From the NCBI GenBank assembly GCA_023256405.1, contig JAGDXK010000024.1:12573-41292 (forward strand): DNA of 28,720 nt, given 5' to 3'. The DNA is from Nitrososphaerales archaeon (GTDB lineage Archaea > Thermoproteota > Nitrososphaeria > Conexivisphaerales > UBA164). Shown one piece after another: positions 1 to 8,270 of this stretch. The notes below the pieces were generated by a model. It did not search any database. It was given only the letters and a program-made list of their open reading frames with translations, and was not told the DNA's origin. The translations under genes were made by a program, and so were the position numbers. The stretch's first letter is position 1; the number at the start of each line of letters is the position of its first letter.

Positions 1-923
1 TCAACGCCCTGCGGGTATTTAATCGAAATAACCACGTTTGACCTGAACCTCTCCTCAACGAAAGGCTGAAGACCCATCGATTCGAACGCCCTGTAGTAAG
101 CTCTGGCTCCTATCCTGTGCTTTTCAATTCTTTTGTCGAGCCCCTCACTTACGATCCTTGATAGAGCCGTCTCAAGAGCATAGAACAGAGGTAGCGCTGG
201 CGTGAACGGAGTCTCATATTTTGCTAGATAGTCAACGTAAAGCGCATAGTTGAAGTAAGTCGAGTATGGTGGGTTCTTTCTGACGTAGTTCACGATGTCA
301 TCGCTTACTCCTACTAGGGCAAGACCAGGAGGCGTCATAAGGCACTTCTGGCTGCCAGCAATAACGACGTCAGCGTGCCATTCATCCATTGGGAGCTCAT
401 CTCCGCCAAAGACTGAAATCGCATCTATTATGTAGAAGAGCCCATGTGCTTCTGCCAGCTCTCCGAGCTGTTTGGCATATCTGTAGGTTGTTCCTGGAGA
501 GGTATCGTTATATACGAGGAACAGGGCCTTGGCATCAGGGTTTTCCTTGATGGCCTTTTCTATCTCCTCCACTGAAGGAGCTGTGCCCATGGGAGCATTC
601 ACCCTGATCGCCTTACCCTTTGCAGCTTCTATCTGTGCTGCAAGCCTTCCGCTGAACTCCCCAAAAACTGGCACTATCGCCTTATCGCCAGGCCTCAGGA
701 CGTTCATAACAGCCGACTCGGCTCCCCCGGTGCCTGATGACGATAGCACTATAACGTTGTACTTTGTTCTGAATATCTCCTTGCTCATCTTTTCTATGTT
801 GGCCATAAGCTGGTGGAATTCCTCTCCCCTGTGATTTATAACAGGCTTGCTCATTGAAAGAAGAACGTCATCGGGAACATCCACTGGACCCGGAAGCATT
901 ATCATCTTTCTCTTGAACTCCAT
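1..923 (-). CDS. class V aminotransferase (serine/alanine-glyoxylate type), C-terminus beyond the window
   Basis: A PLP-dependent class V aminotransferase of the serine-pyruvate / alanine-glyoxylate family, acting in cytosolic amino-acid and glyoxylate metabolism. I translated the minus strand: about 307 codons are open from an ATG at 923 and run off the left edge, so roughly 70-80 C-terminal residues are missing. Visible family marks are the N-terminal LPGPVDVP, NHRGEEF, a phosphate-binding SSSGTGGAES stretch near residues 61-70, DAISVFGGDELPMD, and the PLP lysine in AGSQKCLMTPPGL (about K193). A GGTGA ribosome site lies at 930-934 and a TATA-like box at 958-967, fixing this start. Exact amino donor and acceptor cannot be read from the sequence; a tritryptophan-like or phosphoserine activity is less likely given the SQKC active site. 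The call as class V aminotransferase is firm. Confidence 0.9.
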   Translation of the reverse strand, partial: MEFKRKMIMLPGPVDVPDDVLLSMSKPVINHRGEEFHQLMANIEKMSKEIFRTKYNVIVLSSSGTGGAESAVMNVLRPGDKAIVPVFGEFSGRLAAQIEAAKGKAIRVNAPMGTAPSVEEIEKAIKENPDAKALFLVYNDTSPGTTYRYAKQLGELAEAHGLFYIIDAISVFGGDELPMDEWHADVVIAGSQKCLMTPPGLALVGVSDDIVNYVRKNPPYSTYFNYALYVDYLAKYETPFTPALPLFYALETALSRIVSEGLDKRIEKHRIGARAYYRAFESMGLQPFVEERFRSNVVISIKYPQGV

Positions 924-957
924 GAATATTCACCTTACCCTAAGCTTATGGTTAGTG

Positions 958-967
958 TATTAATAAA
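958..967 (-). promoter_or_regulatory. TATA-like box for the class V aminotransferase
   Basis: The minus strand reads TTTATTAATA here. About 26 bases downstream would place transcription start near 937, giving a short leader that contains the GGTGA ribosome site. Predicted from position and composition only. Confidence 0.45.
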
Positions 968-991
968 TATTGAGGTGATGTGTGCTTCTGG

Positions 992-1426
992 TTAAATCGT
1001 GAACTCAAGCTGAAGAACTACAAGGCTCCGGCCGCTTTCATGGGGCAGAATTGCCGTAGCCCTGTAGCTGTCTCCAAAGATCAGAGTTATGAGCTCATCG
1101 TTCCGGTAAACTTCTGCCTGAAATCCTGCAACGTACAGCGTTCCAAGCGCGTTCATTCTGTTGATGGAATCCCTTACAACATCAGATATGCCATCGTCCA
1201 CCGCCTTCTCGCACACAAGCGCGCCGTGATCCTCATGCACATCTGCCTCAAACTCGCAGATATCTGAAAGGTTAAGAGAGGCCTGCCTAAGCTCCTTCTC
1301 GAGGTTCACCTTATCGTCAGTGGGCACAACTTCGGCTGACAATACAATTCGAGCCTGATCGCTTTCCTTCATCCTCATTATTTCTTTATCAAGTCTTTCC
1401 CATTCAGTTGAGGCTATCCTGAACAT
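992..1426 (-). CDS. hypothetical protein, 144 residues
   Basis: I do not recognise this family. The product is acidic and soluble, with no signal peptide or membrane segment. The first 50 residues look helical and charged (TEWERLDKEIMRMKESDQ). The second half alternates short hydrophobic strands (GTLYVAGFQAEVYRN, ELITLIFGDSY, RSLVVLQLEFTI), suggesting a small alpha/beta or beta-rich domain. Two cysteines fall near residues 57 and 72. It is the coding strand rather than the overlapping plus frame because it has an ATG start, a weak TATA-like box at 1447-1455 about 26 bases upstream, and ends 68 bases before the start of the aminotransferase on the same strand. It is divergent from the aCPSF2 gene across 152 bases. 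Function unknown. Confidence 0.7.
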   Translation of the reverse strand: MFRIASTEWERLDKEIMRMKESDQARIVLSAEVVPTDDKVNLEKELRQASLNLSDICEFEADVHEDHGALVCEKAVDDGISDVVRDSINRMNALGTLYVAGFQAEVYRNDELITLIFGDSYRATAILPHESGRSLVVLQLEFTI

Positions 1427-1446
1427 ACAATACCACTAGCTTACAG

Positions 1447-1455
1447 AGCTTTATC
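1447..1455 (-). promoter_or_regulatory. weak TATA-like box for the 144-residue hypothetical gene
   Basis: The minus strand reads GATAAAGCT, centred about 26 bases before the ATG at 1426, which would make the transcript leaderless. The match to an archaeal TATA box is weak. Confidence 0.3.
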
Positions 1456-1546
1456 ACCATACAATATTAACTTTATTGAGGAACTCGTTGTCCAGCGTTT
1501 TATTCGCTGAGCGTCAATTTTATGATAAAGTTAAATAACCATCTGG

Positions 1547-1556
1547 GTTTTAAATC
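1547..1556 (+). promoter_or_regulatory. TATA-like box for aCPSF2
   Basis: GTTTTAAATC is centred about 27 bases before the ATG at 1579. That predicts a transcript beginning at or within a few bases of the start codon, although a GAAGGA stretch also lies just before the ATG. Confidence 0.45.
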
Positions 1557-1578
1557 TTCTACATAAATCTGAAGGAAA

Positions 1579-2826
1579 ATGCAGATAAAAATACTTGGTG
1601 CAGGTGGAAACATAGGAAACTCGGGAATATTGGTAAAAGAGGACTCCACAGCCGTCCTTTTAGATTATGGTCTGAACCCAGGAAAAAACATCACGCATCC
1701 ACTGCATGTTAGACCACGAGATATAAAGGCTCTCATCTCGACTCACGCGCATCTAGATCATATAGGCTACGAGCCGTACCTGTACATTGACGGAAATGTC
1801 CCCAACTACGCAACTCCAGTTACCATAGAGCTTTCTGAGCTTCTCCTAATGGACCTGCTTAACATATCCGGAGATAAGCTGCCCTTCACAGCCAAGGAAG
1901 TAGCTAAGCTGAAGAAGATGAGCAGGGCAGTCGGGTACAACGAGACGTTTAAAATAAACGATCTGAAGGCTGAGCTTTTGAACGCAGGACACATACCAGG
2001 GAGCGCCATGGTTTACTTGGAAGGCGAAAAGAGAGTTCTGTATACGGGCGACATAAATCACATCCCCACGAGGCTTCTTGAACCGGCAGGGTACGATCTG
2101 CCAGAGGTGGACTACTTTATCTCAGAGTGCACGTACGCGATGCAGGATCATCCTGAAAGAAAGGATGAGGAAAAGAGGCTTATAGAGTTCTCGGACGAGA
2201 TCATTGAGGATGAGGGAACAGTCCTAGTTCCCTCGTTCGCCGTTGGAAGGGCACAGGAGCTGGCTGAAATTTATTATTCGCATGGATTCAAGCACGACGT
2301 TTACATGGATGGCATGGCTCTGACGGTCAACGACATACTGTTGAGGCATCCTGAATACGTCAAGGAGCCGGATTTTCTCAGGAGCACGCTGGACTATGTT
2401 AAGTACGTGAGCACATGGGAGGACAGAAGAAAGATAGTCAAGGAGCCAGTTGCGATAATTTCCCCGGCAGGAATGCTTGTTGGTGGAGCAGCGATCTTCT
2501 ACAGCAAAAAGATATCAAAGGATGAGAGGAACGGCATAGCTATAGTAGCTTATCAGGTTGAGGGCACCCCCGGAAGAACGCTCGTAGATGAGGGCGTTCT
2601 TAACCTGAACGGATCCAAATACAGCGTCAAGGCGAGGGTCGGAAGGTTCGATCTGTCTAGCCACTCCGGAAGGACCCAGCTGCTCAGGATGTTCAAGTCG
2701 CTGAAGGGCTCCCCCAGGATCATCCTTGTTCATGGTGAAAGGGAGGGCTGTGAGGCGTTTGCGTTAGAATTAAATAGCATGGGGTTTGACGCAATATGTG
2801 CAAAAACAGGTGATGTGATTGAGTAA
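1579..2826 (+). CDS. metallo-beta-lactamase/beta-CASP ribonuclease, aCPSF2-like
   Basis: A 415-residue zinc-dependent nuclease of the beta-CASP group, similar to archaeal CPSF2, which cleaves and trims RNA. Motif 2 HAHLDH is at H56, H58, D60 and H61; motif 3 His is H138 (AGHIPGSA); motif 4 Asp is D158 (YTGDIN). The beta-CASP insert shows motif A acid E183 (SECTY), motif B H362 (SSHSGR) and motif C H385 (LVHGE), so the whole catalytic set is present. It lacks the N-terminal KH domains of aCPSF1, which is why I place it with the shorter aCPSF2 group. The start is the first ATG, preceded by GAAGGA and a TATA-like box. The archaemetzincin gene overlaps its last 8 bases, so the two are co-transcribed. 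An RNase J-type 5'-exonuclease activity remains possible; the fold and catalytic class are certain. Confidence 0.9.
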   Translation: MQIKILGAGGNIGNSGILVKEDSTAVLLDYGLNPGKNITHPLHVRPRDIKALISTHAHLDHIGYEPYLYIDGNVPNYATPVTIELSELLLMDLLNISGDKLPFTAKEVAKLKKMSRAVGYNETFKINDLKAELLNAGHIPGSAMVYLEGEKRVLYTGDINHIPTRLLEPAGYDLPEVDYFISECTYAMQDHPERKDEEKRLIEFSDEIIEDEGTVLVPSFAVGRAQELAEIYYSHGFKHDVYMDGMALTVNDILLRHPEYVKEPDFLRSTLDYVKYVSTWEDRRKIVKEPVAIISPAGMLVGGAAIFYSKKISKDERNGIAIVAYQVEGTPGRTLVDEGVLNLNGSKYSVKARVGRFDLSSHSGRTQLLRMFKSLKGSPRIILVHGEREGCEAFALELNSMGFDAICAKTGDVIE

Positions 2827-3346
2827 CAGGAAGCTCGAAAAGCTAAGTGTCGAGCTCTATTTTCTTAACAACTACGCAAGCAGGTATCTTGAAAGCTACA
2901 GAGCGGCTGCCTCACTTTACAACATGAAGCTTATCGAAAGGGTGGATTATCCTCTGAAGCTGGATCTGATGACGACGGTTGCAAACGAAATTATAAAGGA
3001 ATCAAAGAAAGCGCTTCCAAAGAACCATCACTATGTTCTAATCGTTTCAAATATAATGCTCACCGACAGCACTGGCTCCAGAATATTTGGACTTACGGAC
3101 CCAAAGGAAAAAATCGCCATAATTAGTGAGGAGAGGCTCGCATCCGAGCCTGCTCTTGCCAGAGAGAGGATCATGAAGGAGGCCGCGCATCTTATAGGGC
3201 ATTTCTGGGGCCTCGGCCACTGCACCAATGAAACGTGCATTATGAGCTACGCCCAGAACCTTAATGAGGTCGACAGAAAGCTTCCCGTGCTCTGCAAGTC
3301 GTGCAGGGAGGATTTTCTGAAAGTTTATAACGAGCTAATTAAGTGA
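2819..3346 (+). CDS. amzA: archaemetzincin-family protein lacking the catalytic glutamate
   Basis: A 175-residue member of the archaemetzincin (AmzA) metallopeptidase family. The zinc site occupies residues 124-134 as HLIGHFWGLGH, giving ligands H124, H128 and H134. It is followed by C135, C140, M142 and the C159/C162 pair, the structural zinc knuckle and Met-turn of the family. The family motif is HExxHxxGxxHC; here the position after the first His is Leu (codon CTT), so the general-base Glu is absent. It may be a catalytically dead zinc protein, or act by another mechanism. The start is a TTG that overlaps the 3' end of the aCPSF2 gene by 8 bases, implying translational coupling. Length and cysteine pattern otherwise fit AmzA well. 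Substrates of the family are unknown. Family assignment is firm, activity doubtful. Confidence 0.88.
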   Translation: MSNRKLEKLSVELYFLNNYASRYLESYRAAASLYNMKLIERVDYPLKLDLMTTVANEIIKESKKALPKNHHYVLIVSNIMLTDSTGSRIFGLTDPKEKIAIISEERLASEPALARERIMKEAAHLIGHFWGLGHCTNETCIMSYAQNLNEVDRKLPVLCKSCREDFLKVYNELIK

Positions 3347-3356
3347 TCCTTATCAG

Positions 3357-3376
3357 GAATTCATAGAATTCTTTTT
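3357..3376 (+). terminator. possible terminator after the archaemetzincin gene
   Basis: Two GAATTC blocks separated by ATA form a 6-bp stem with a 3-base loop, followed directly by five T. It lies 11 bases past the stop codon. The T tract also overlaps the TATA-like box of the next gene, so the same stretch may serve both ends. Confidence 0.35.
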
Positions 3377-3381
3377 ATATT
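3373..3381 (+). promoter_or_regulatory. TATA-like box for the Cys/Met PLP enzyme
   Basis: TTTTATATT is centred about 27 bases before the TTG at 3405. No ribosome site is visible before that TTG, so a leaderless transcript is predicted. Confidence 0.5.
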
Positions 3382-3404
3382 ACTGTACAGAATTAGCTTA
3401 AAAG

Positions 3405-4547
3405 TTGAATGATGAAACTGTGGCGATTCATGGACATGATTACGCTGATAACTTAGGATCTAGAATCCCGCCAGTTTATCTAACGTCTATCTTCGAGCAA
3501 ATTGGAGAGGCGAACAAAAGCGACAGGGGCGTTGATCTGAAGTACTCGAGGGAGGAGAACCCCACGGTTAGGGCCCTTGAAAAGGCCCTAGCTAAGCTTG
3601 AGGGATCTGAGGACTCTCTCGCTTTTTCAAGCGGCATGGCAGCTATAAATGCAATTTACATGAACTCACTGTCTTCAGGCAGAGAGGCGATTGTAACCTG
3701 CGAGGCCTACGGTACGACGATAAAGCTCCTTCAAACGTACGCCAAGTTCGGCATCAGGCCGCGCGTTGTTATGCCCAACGAGGATGAGATCTTGAGGAGC
3801 GTAACAGGGGAAACATCCTTCGTCTTTGTAGAATCGATGTCAAACCCAACTCTGAAGGTCCTGGACATAGGTAAAATTAAGGAGGGCCTTAGGGAGGGCG
3901 TTCAGCTGATTGTAGATAATACGTTTCTCAGCCCCATTAACTATAAGCCGATCCTGGCCGGCGCCTCGCTCGTGGTTGAAAGCCTGACCAAATACATATC
4001 GGGGCACAACGATGTAATAGGAGGCATGATAGCCGGAAGCTCAGAAAGGATTTTGGATCTGTGGGAGACAAGAAGGATGCAGGGAACAATACTGAGCCCA
4101 TTCAACGCATATCTCACCCTCAGGGGGCTCAAGACCATTGGAGCCAGAATCGCTGTTGCACAGGATAACGCCCTCAAGATAGCCAAACACCTGAGGGAAC
4201 ATCCAAAGGTGATCGAGGTGCTGTATCCGTGTCTTGAGGACAGCCCATATTATGAGTACGTTAAGAGGAACTTCAGGGGATGCGGAAGCGTGGTCAGCTT
4301 TAAAGTCAGGGGAGGCAGAAAGGAGGCCATAGACGTGCTTAGACATCTCAAGCTGATAATTCCATCTCCAAGCCTTGGTGGCACCGAATCCATCATGACT
4401 TATCCGATTCTGTCGGCATCTTCATCGCTCAGCGATGAGTGCAAAAGGACATTAGGAATCTCGGAAAACCTTCTGAGGCTTTCAGTGGGGCTTGAGAACG
4501 CCGAGGACCTTATAAACGATCTCGATAACGCGCTTAGCTACATATAA
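3405..4547 (+). CDS. Cys/Met-metabolism PLP-dependent enzyme (cystathionine synthase/lyase family)
   Basis: A 380-residue fold-type I PLP enzyme of the cystathionine gamma-synthase / gamma-lyase family, acting on sulfur amino acids in the cytosol. Marks: YSREENPT at 47-54 (cofactor phosphate contact from the partner subunit), SSGMAA at 75-80, D171 in the VDNTF motif that contacts the pyridine nitrogen, and the Schiff-base lysine K196 in SLTKYISGH. The C-terminal substrate-binding part carries LGGTESIMTYP and LRLSVGLEN, also standard. Length is normal for the family. It starts with TTG, chosen because a TATA-like box lies about 27 bases upstream and the next in-frame starts would remove the conserved N-terminus. 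Synthase, lyase and methionine gamma-lyase activities cannot be separated from motifs alone. It is convergent with gltX across 21 bases. Confidence 0.92.
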   Translation: MNDETVAIHGHDYADNLGSRIPPVYLTSIFEQIGEANKSDRGVDLKYSREENPTVRALEKALAKLEGSEDSLAFSSGMAAINAIYMNSLSSGREAIVTCEAYGTTIKLLQTYAKFGIRPRVVMPNEDEILRSVTGETSFVFVESMSNPTLKVLDIGKIKEGLREGVQLIVDNTFLSPINYKPILAGASLVVESLTKYISGHNDVIGGMIAGSSERILDLWETRRMQGTILSPFNAYLTLRGLKTIGARIAVAQDNALKIAKHLREHPKVIEVLYPCLEDSPYYEYVKRNFRGCGSVVSFKVRGGRKEAIDVLRHLKLIIPSPSLGGTESIMTYPILSASSSLSDECKRTLGISENLLRLSVGLENAEDLINDLDNALSYI

Positions 4548-4568
4548 ATTAGCAGTCCGCCTTTTAAG

Positions 4569-6257
4569 TCACTTCGAAGTGTAAACGGCCTTTACCAGCC
4601 CATCTTCTATCGCTTCTATTCTGCAGAAGAATCTTCTCTCCAGCTGCACAACTCTGCCCACTTCATTTTCTATGCCCTCTTCAACGAAGCCCCTGATGAC
4701 GTTCCCGGTGTCGTCGATCACTTCTATTCTTGACCTGGTTTCACACGGCAGCCAGTGTATGTGCGGCATGCCCTTTGCTCTTGCAAGGTCGTTGTCGACA
4801 AACTGCGCTGTTTCTCCCGAAACAATAAAGTTCCCGAGGCCCATTAGCCTTATTTCCTTCCCAACATTTGTCTCGTAATCGCTCCTTTCAATTAGAACGC
4901 ACGGCGATTTCAGGGTTATAAGCCTTAGCTCGTCTCTTCTGTTTGGATGCTTGTACAGCTTAACAGTTAACGGTACCTCCACGTTTTTAAGGGAAAGCCT
5001 GACGCTTGGCTCAAGCACTGCAAAGTACCTGTTTGCTATCGGATCTATGAGCTTTCTGTTCAGGGCAAGCAGGTTCTCCATGCTTATGATTGCATCGTTG
5101 GTGTTAATGCCCATGGAAATTATAAGCTGTTTAATTGCCTCAGGAAGAACTCCCCTCCTCCTTAGCGCCTGAAGCGTTGCCAGCCTTACATCATCGTATC
5201 CAGTGTATAGGCCCATCTTGATTCCCCTCTCTATTTCTGACTTGCTGAGAGGTTTATCCTGGATCATAAGCCTGCCGTAATGTATGGCATAGGGGTACTT
5301 CCAGCCAAAGGCAGCGTAAAGGTACTTCTGCCTTATCATGTTGACGTAGTGCTCCTGCCCCCTGATTATGTGCGTGATTCCCATCAGATGGTCATCTATA
5401 GCTGAGGCCCAGTTGTAAAGAGGCCATACCCTGTACTTGTTTCCAACTATTGGATGGGAGTACCTGTTGGTGTCTATAATTCTTAGAGCTGGCCAGTCCC
5501 TGACTGCAGGGTTTGGATGGTTGAGATCCGTCTTGACCCTCACGACCGCTTCGCCTTCCTTGTATGTGCCATCAAGCATCTTCTCCCACCTTCTCAGCTG
5601 CTCCTCAACCGGTAGCTCCCTGTCTGGACATGGCCTGGAGCTCATTACATATTCCTTGAACTGATCCCTTTTGCACTCAGTTATGTAAACGGCTCCCAGC
5701 TTTATGGCCCTTTCAACATAATCGTAGTATATTTCGAGCCGCTGGCTCTGAAAGTACTCCTCATCCCAGGTGATGCCAAGCCACCTGAGGTCCTCCTTTA
5801 TGTAGGAGTAATACTTAAGATCTGATCGTTTCAGCCTCGGATCGGTGTCCTCAAACCTGAGGATGAACTTGCCCCTGTACATTCTCGCGTACTCGTGGGA
5901 AAGTATGGCAGCCCTCGAAGAGCCAAGATGAAGAACGCTATTCGGGTTTGGCGCAAACCTGGTCACCACATTTCCTGGGGTGGCACCTACAAGAGGCGGA
6001 AGACCGCTCGCCTCCTCCTTTTTTTCCTTCTCCCCGCCTGCAAGCGCTTTCTGCTCCTCCGGCGAGAGACCCGATACATAATCACAGACCTCCCTGATGA
6101 GCGGAAGAAGATCCTTAACCTTGGGCCTAAGATCCGGCCTTTCAGCTACTAGCTTTCCTATGACTGACACCTGATCAGCTTTGCCCCCGTGCTTTATTGC
6201 GTTCTGGGCCGCAAGCCGGATAATCAGCTGTTTTAACTCATCAGTACTGGCGCTCAA
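4569..6257 (-). CDS. gltX: glutamyl-tRNA synthetase, archaeal type
   Basis: Charges tRNA(Glu) with glutamate, a class I aminoacyl-tRNA synthetase of 562 residues. The HIGH-equivalent motif is PNPNSVLHLGSSRA at 103-116, with Ser where many enzymes have the last His, as is common in archaeal GluRS. RFEDTDPR at 134-141 binds substrate, IIRGQEH at 298-303 is the class motif before the stem-contact fold, and KPLSKS at 335-340 is the KMSKS loop. The C-terminal third is the beta-barrel anticodon-binding domain of the archaeal/GlnRS-like group. It starts with TTG behind a GGAGGGA ribosome site four bases away, and overlaps the 3' end of the GGPP synthase gene by 17 bases. It is the last gene of the isoprenoid transcript. 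In archaea with GatCAB or GatDE it may be non-discriminating or Glu-specific; not decidable here. Confidence 0.96.
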   Translation of the reverse strand: MSASTDELKQLIIRLAAQNAIKHGGKADQVSVIGKLVAERPDLRPKVKDLLPLIREVCDYVSGLSPEEQKALAGGEKEKKEEASGLPPLVGATPGNVVTRFAPNPNSVLHLGSSRAAILSHEYARMYRGKFILRFEDTDPRLKRSDLKYYSYIKEDLRWLGITWDEEYFQSQRLEIYYDYVERAIKLGAVYITECKRDQFKEYVMSSRPCPDRELPVEEQLRRWEKMLDGTYKEGEAVVRVKTDLNHPNPAVRDWPALRIIDTNRYSHPIVGNKYRVWPLYNWASAIDDHLMGITHIIRGQEHYVNMIRQKYLYAAFGWKYPYAIHYGRLMIQDKPLSKSEIERGIKMGLYTGYDDVRLATLQALRRRGVLPEAIKQLIISMGINTNDAIISMENLLALNRKLIDPIANRYFAVLEPSVRLSLKNVEVPLTVKLYKHPNRRDELRLITLKSPCVLIERSDYETNVGKEIRLMGLGNFIVSGETAQFVDNDLARAKGMPHIHWLPCETRSRIEVIDDTGNVIRGFVEEGIENEVGRVVQLERRFFCRIEAIEDGLVKAVYTSK

Positions 6258-7206
6258 CTAGTCCCTCCACCATCTTTCTGAGCTCGCTGTTAGCGTCTCC
6301 TGAGCCGAGATGGTCAAGGGCCGACAGCGCCTCATTGAGGTAAACCCTTATTATCCTCTTTACGTCCTCCTCTATGTTGAGCGCCCTTATTCTGTTGACT
6401 ATATCCTCCATGATCCTGTTGTCGGCCCCTTTTCCATAAACGCTCAGTATTCTGCTTCTCAGCTCCCCATCTGCCTTCCTAATTGCAAGGTGTATCGGAA
6501 GGGTGGATTTGCCCTCCCTCAGGTCTGAACCCACCGGCTTTTTTGTGACCTCAGGATTTCCAATCAAGCCAAGCAGGTCATCGGTCAGCTGGAAAATTAT
6601 ACCGAAGTTTTCCCCGAACTTTTCGGCATAACCCTCAAGATCGTATCTTCCCATGCCGTATACGCCGTAAAGGGCTGAGAGCATGAAGAGCGAGGACGTC
6701 TTCTTCTTTATCAGCTCGAAGTAATATCTGTCATTGAACTCAGCAGGAGGCTTGATGTCCATGTTCTGCCCCTCGCACAGCTCAATTACATATCTGGAGA
6801 GGGCGTTTACAGCTCTGAAGAACTTCCTTTCGTCCTCCATAAATGGTTTTGAATCAGATATCGCCTTGTACCCCAAGGCGAAAAGCAGGTCTCCTGCAAG
6901 GATAGCAAGCGGCACGCCGTAGGCCTTGTGAACGGTCGGCACGCCGCGCCTGAAGTCGTCGTTGTCCATAATATCGTCATGTATGAGAGTGAAGTTATGG
7001 ACAAGCTCCACAGACGAGGCTGCGGGAATGACCTCGCGGCCATCGCCCCCAAGCGCTTCATATACCCTGACCACCATAAGGGGCCTGAGCCTTTTTCCCC
7101 CCGCCAGGACCAGATGTCTTGAGGCGGCGTAAACATCCATGTCCTTCTGCAGCAGGCCAGTAAGGTAGGTATTTACCTCTTTTATTACATCATTTGCATC
7201 CATCAT
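6241..7206 (-). CDS. geranylgeranyl diphosphate synthase (trans-polyprenyl synthetase)
   Basis: Extends allylic diphosphates with IPP to make the C20 precursor of archaeal lipids. The first aspartate-rich motif is DDIMD at residues 77-81 and the second is DDLLG beginning at about 209, with GGKRLRP at 36-42 binding diphosphate. Phe lies five residues before the first motif, the position that in Sulfolobus-type enzymes sets C20 product length, so GGPP is the likely product. I chose the ATG at 7206, which overlaps the stop of the upstream IDI-2 gene (TTATGATGG) and follows an AGGTGGG ribosome site. An upstream ATG at 7230 would add eight residues that lie within the IDI-2 coding end and within the ribosome site. 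Membership of the mvk-ipk-idi-ggpps row supports the role. Confidence 0.93.
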   Translation of the reverse strand: MMDANDVIKEVNTYLTGLLQKDMDVYAASRHLVLAGGKRLRPLMVVRVYEALGGDGREVIPAASSVELVHNFTLIHDDIMDNDDFRRGVPTVHKAYGVPLAILAGDLLFALGYKAISDSKPFMEDERKFFRAVNALSRYVIELCEGQNMDIKPPAEFNDRYYFELIKKKTSSLFMLSALYGVYGMGRYDLEGYAEKFGENFGIIFQLTDDLLGLIGNPEVTKKPVGSDLREGKSTLPIHLAIRKADGELRSRILSVYGKGADNRIMEDIVNRIRALNIEEDVKRIIRVYLNEALSALDHLGSGDANSELRKMVEGLVERQY

Positions 7207-8270
7207 AAGTAGCCCACCTGCCTTGCCCATTCCGCAAGAGGCCCTATCAGGATCTTTCTCTTTCTTTTAAGCTCGCTTGTGTTTCTTGACCCTGTAAGGA
7301 AAAGAGCTAGCCTGTACTGCTCGATGACTTCGGACAGGTAGCTCTTTGCCTTATCATATCCGTTGTTGAGGAGCTCCCTTATCACAGCTCCAGCTATGGC
7401 GCTCATATCAGCTCCCAGAGCAATAGCCTTGGCCATGTCCAGCCCTGTCCTTATGCCCCCAGAGGCTATTATGGGAAGATCAGTCGCTGTCCTCACCTCG
7501 ATTATTGAGGCTGCAGTCGGGATACCCCACTCGCCGAATATCTCAGAAAGCGCGTAGCTCTCCATCTTCCTGGCCTTCTTCGCTCTTATGCCCTCTATCT
7601 TAGCCCAGCTCGTCCCGCCAGCCCCGGCCACGTTTATCGCGCTCACCCCGGCAAGCTTCAGGAGCACAGCAGTTTCCTTGGAGATGCCGCTTCCAACCTC
7701 CTTAACTATCACGGGCACGCCTATTGACTTAGAAAGCTCAGCTATTCTTGCGGCTATTCCCCTGAACTTCGGTTCGCCCTCTGGCTGTATTGCTTCCTGA
7801 AGCGGGTTAAGATGAACTGCTAGAGCGTTAGCCTTAACCATGTTGACTGCGGTCCTTATTTTATCAATATCGTAGGTCCTGAGCTGGGCCGCGCCTACAT
7901 TTGCTATGACGAAGATGTCCGGAGCTACATCCCTTACAACTGAATAGGTCTCGGAGAGGGATGGATCCTCTATAGCAGCCCTCTGAGAGCCCACGCCCAT
8001 CCCTATCTTGAGCTCATGGGCCAGCTGGGCTAGGCTCCTGTTAATCTCGCCTGTCTCCTTGCTTCCCCCTGTCATGCTGTCGATTATGAGGGGGGCAGAG
8101 AAATTATGATTCATGAAGTTAACCGATACATCAACGTCCGCCAAATCTAGCTCGGGCAAAGCCTGATGGATCAGGTAAACGTACTCAAACCATCCAGAGA
8201 GCTCCTCATACTCAATCTTTCCCTTCTTTACTATATTCACGTGCTCGTTTTTTCTTTCGTTAATGGACAT
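7203..8270 (-). CDS. fni: isopentenyl-diphosphate delta-isomerase, type 2 (FMN-dependent)
   Basis: Interconverts IPP and DMAPP, giving the starter for prenyl chain growth. It is the type 2 flavoenzyme, 355 residues, TIM barrel. The N-terminal RKNEHV at 6-11 and the MTGGS at 66-70 are FMN and substrate contacts; HLNPLQE at 153-159 carries the catalytic Gln (Q158) and Mg-binding Glu; VGSGIS, GGIRTG and LGADMSA further on form the FMN phosphate site. All residues expected in the family are present. The ATG start overlaps the 3' end of the upstream kinase gene by 11 bases. It sits between IPK, which makes its substrate, and GGPP synthase, which uses both isomers, so the pathway order is preserved in the gene order. 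Confidence 0.95.
   Translation of the reverse strand: MSINERKNEHVNIVKKGKIEYEELSGWFEYVYLIHQALPELDLADVDVSVNFMNHNFSAPLIIDSMTGGSKETGEINRSLAQLAHELKIGMGVGSQRAAIEDPSLSETYSVVRDVAPDIFVIANVGAAQLRTYDIDKIRTAVNMVKANALAVHLNPLQEAIQPEGEPKFRGIAARIAELSKSIGVPVIVKEVGSGISKETAVLLKLAGVSAINVAGAGGTSWAKIEGIRAKKARKMESYALSEIFGEWGIPTAASIIEVRTATDLPIIASGGIRTGLDMAKAIALGADMSAIAGAVIRELLNNGYDKAKSYLSEVIEQYRLALFLTGSRNTSELKRKRKILIGPLAEWARQVGYL

Noticed and set aside
980..1267. A 95-codon plus frame opposite the 144-residue hypothetical gene
   Set aside because: Its residues are dispersed and it has no start context; the minus frame has a better start and fits the local spacing.
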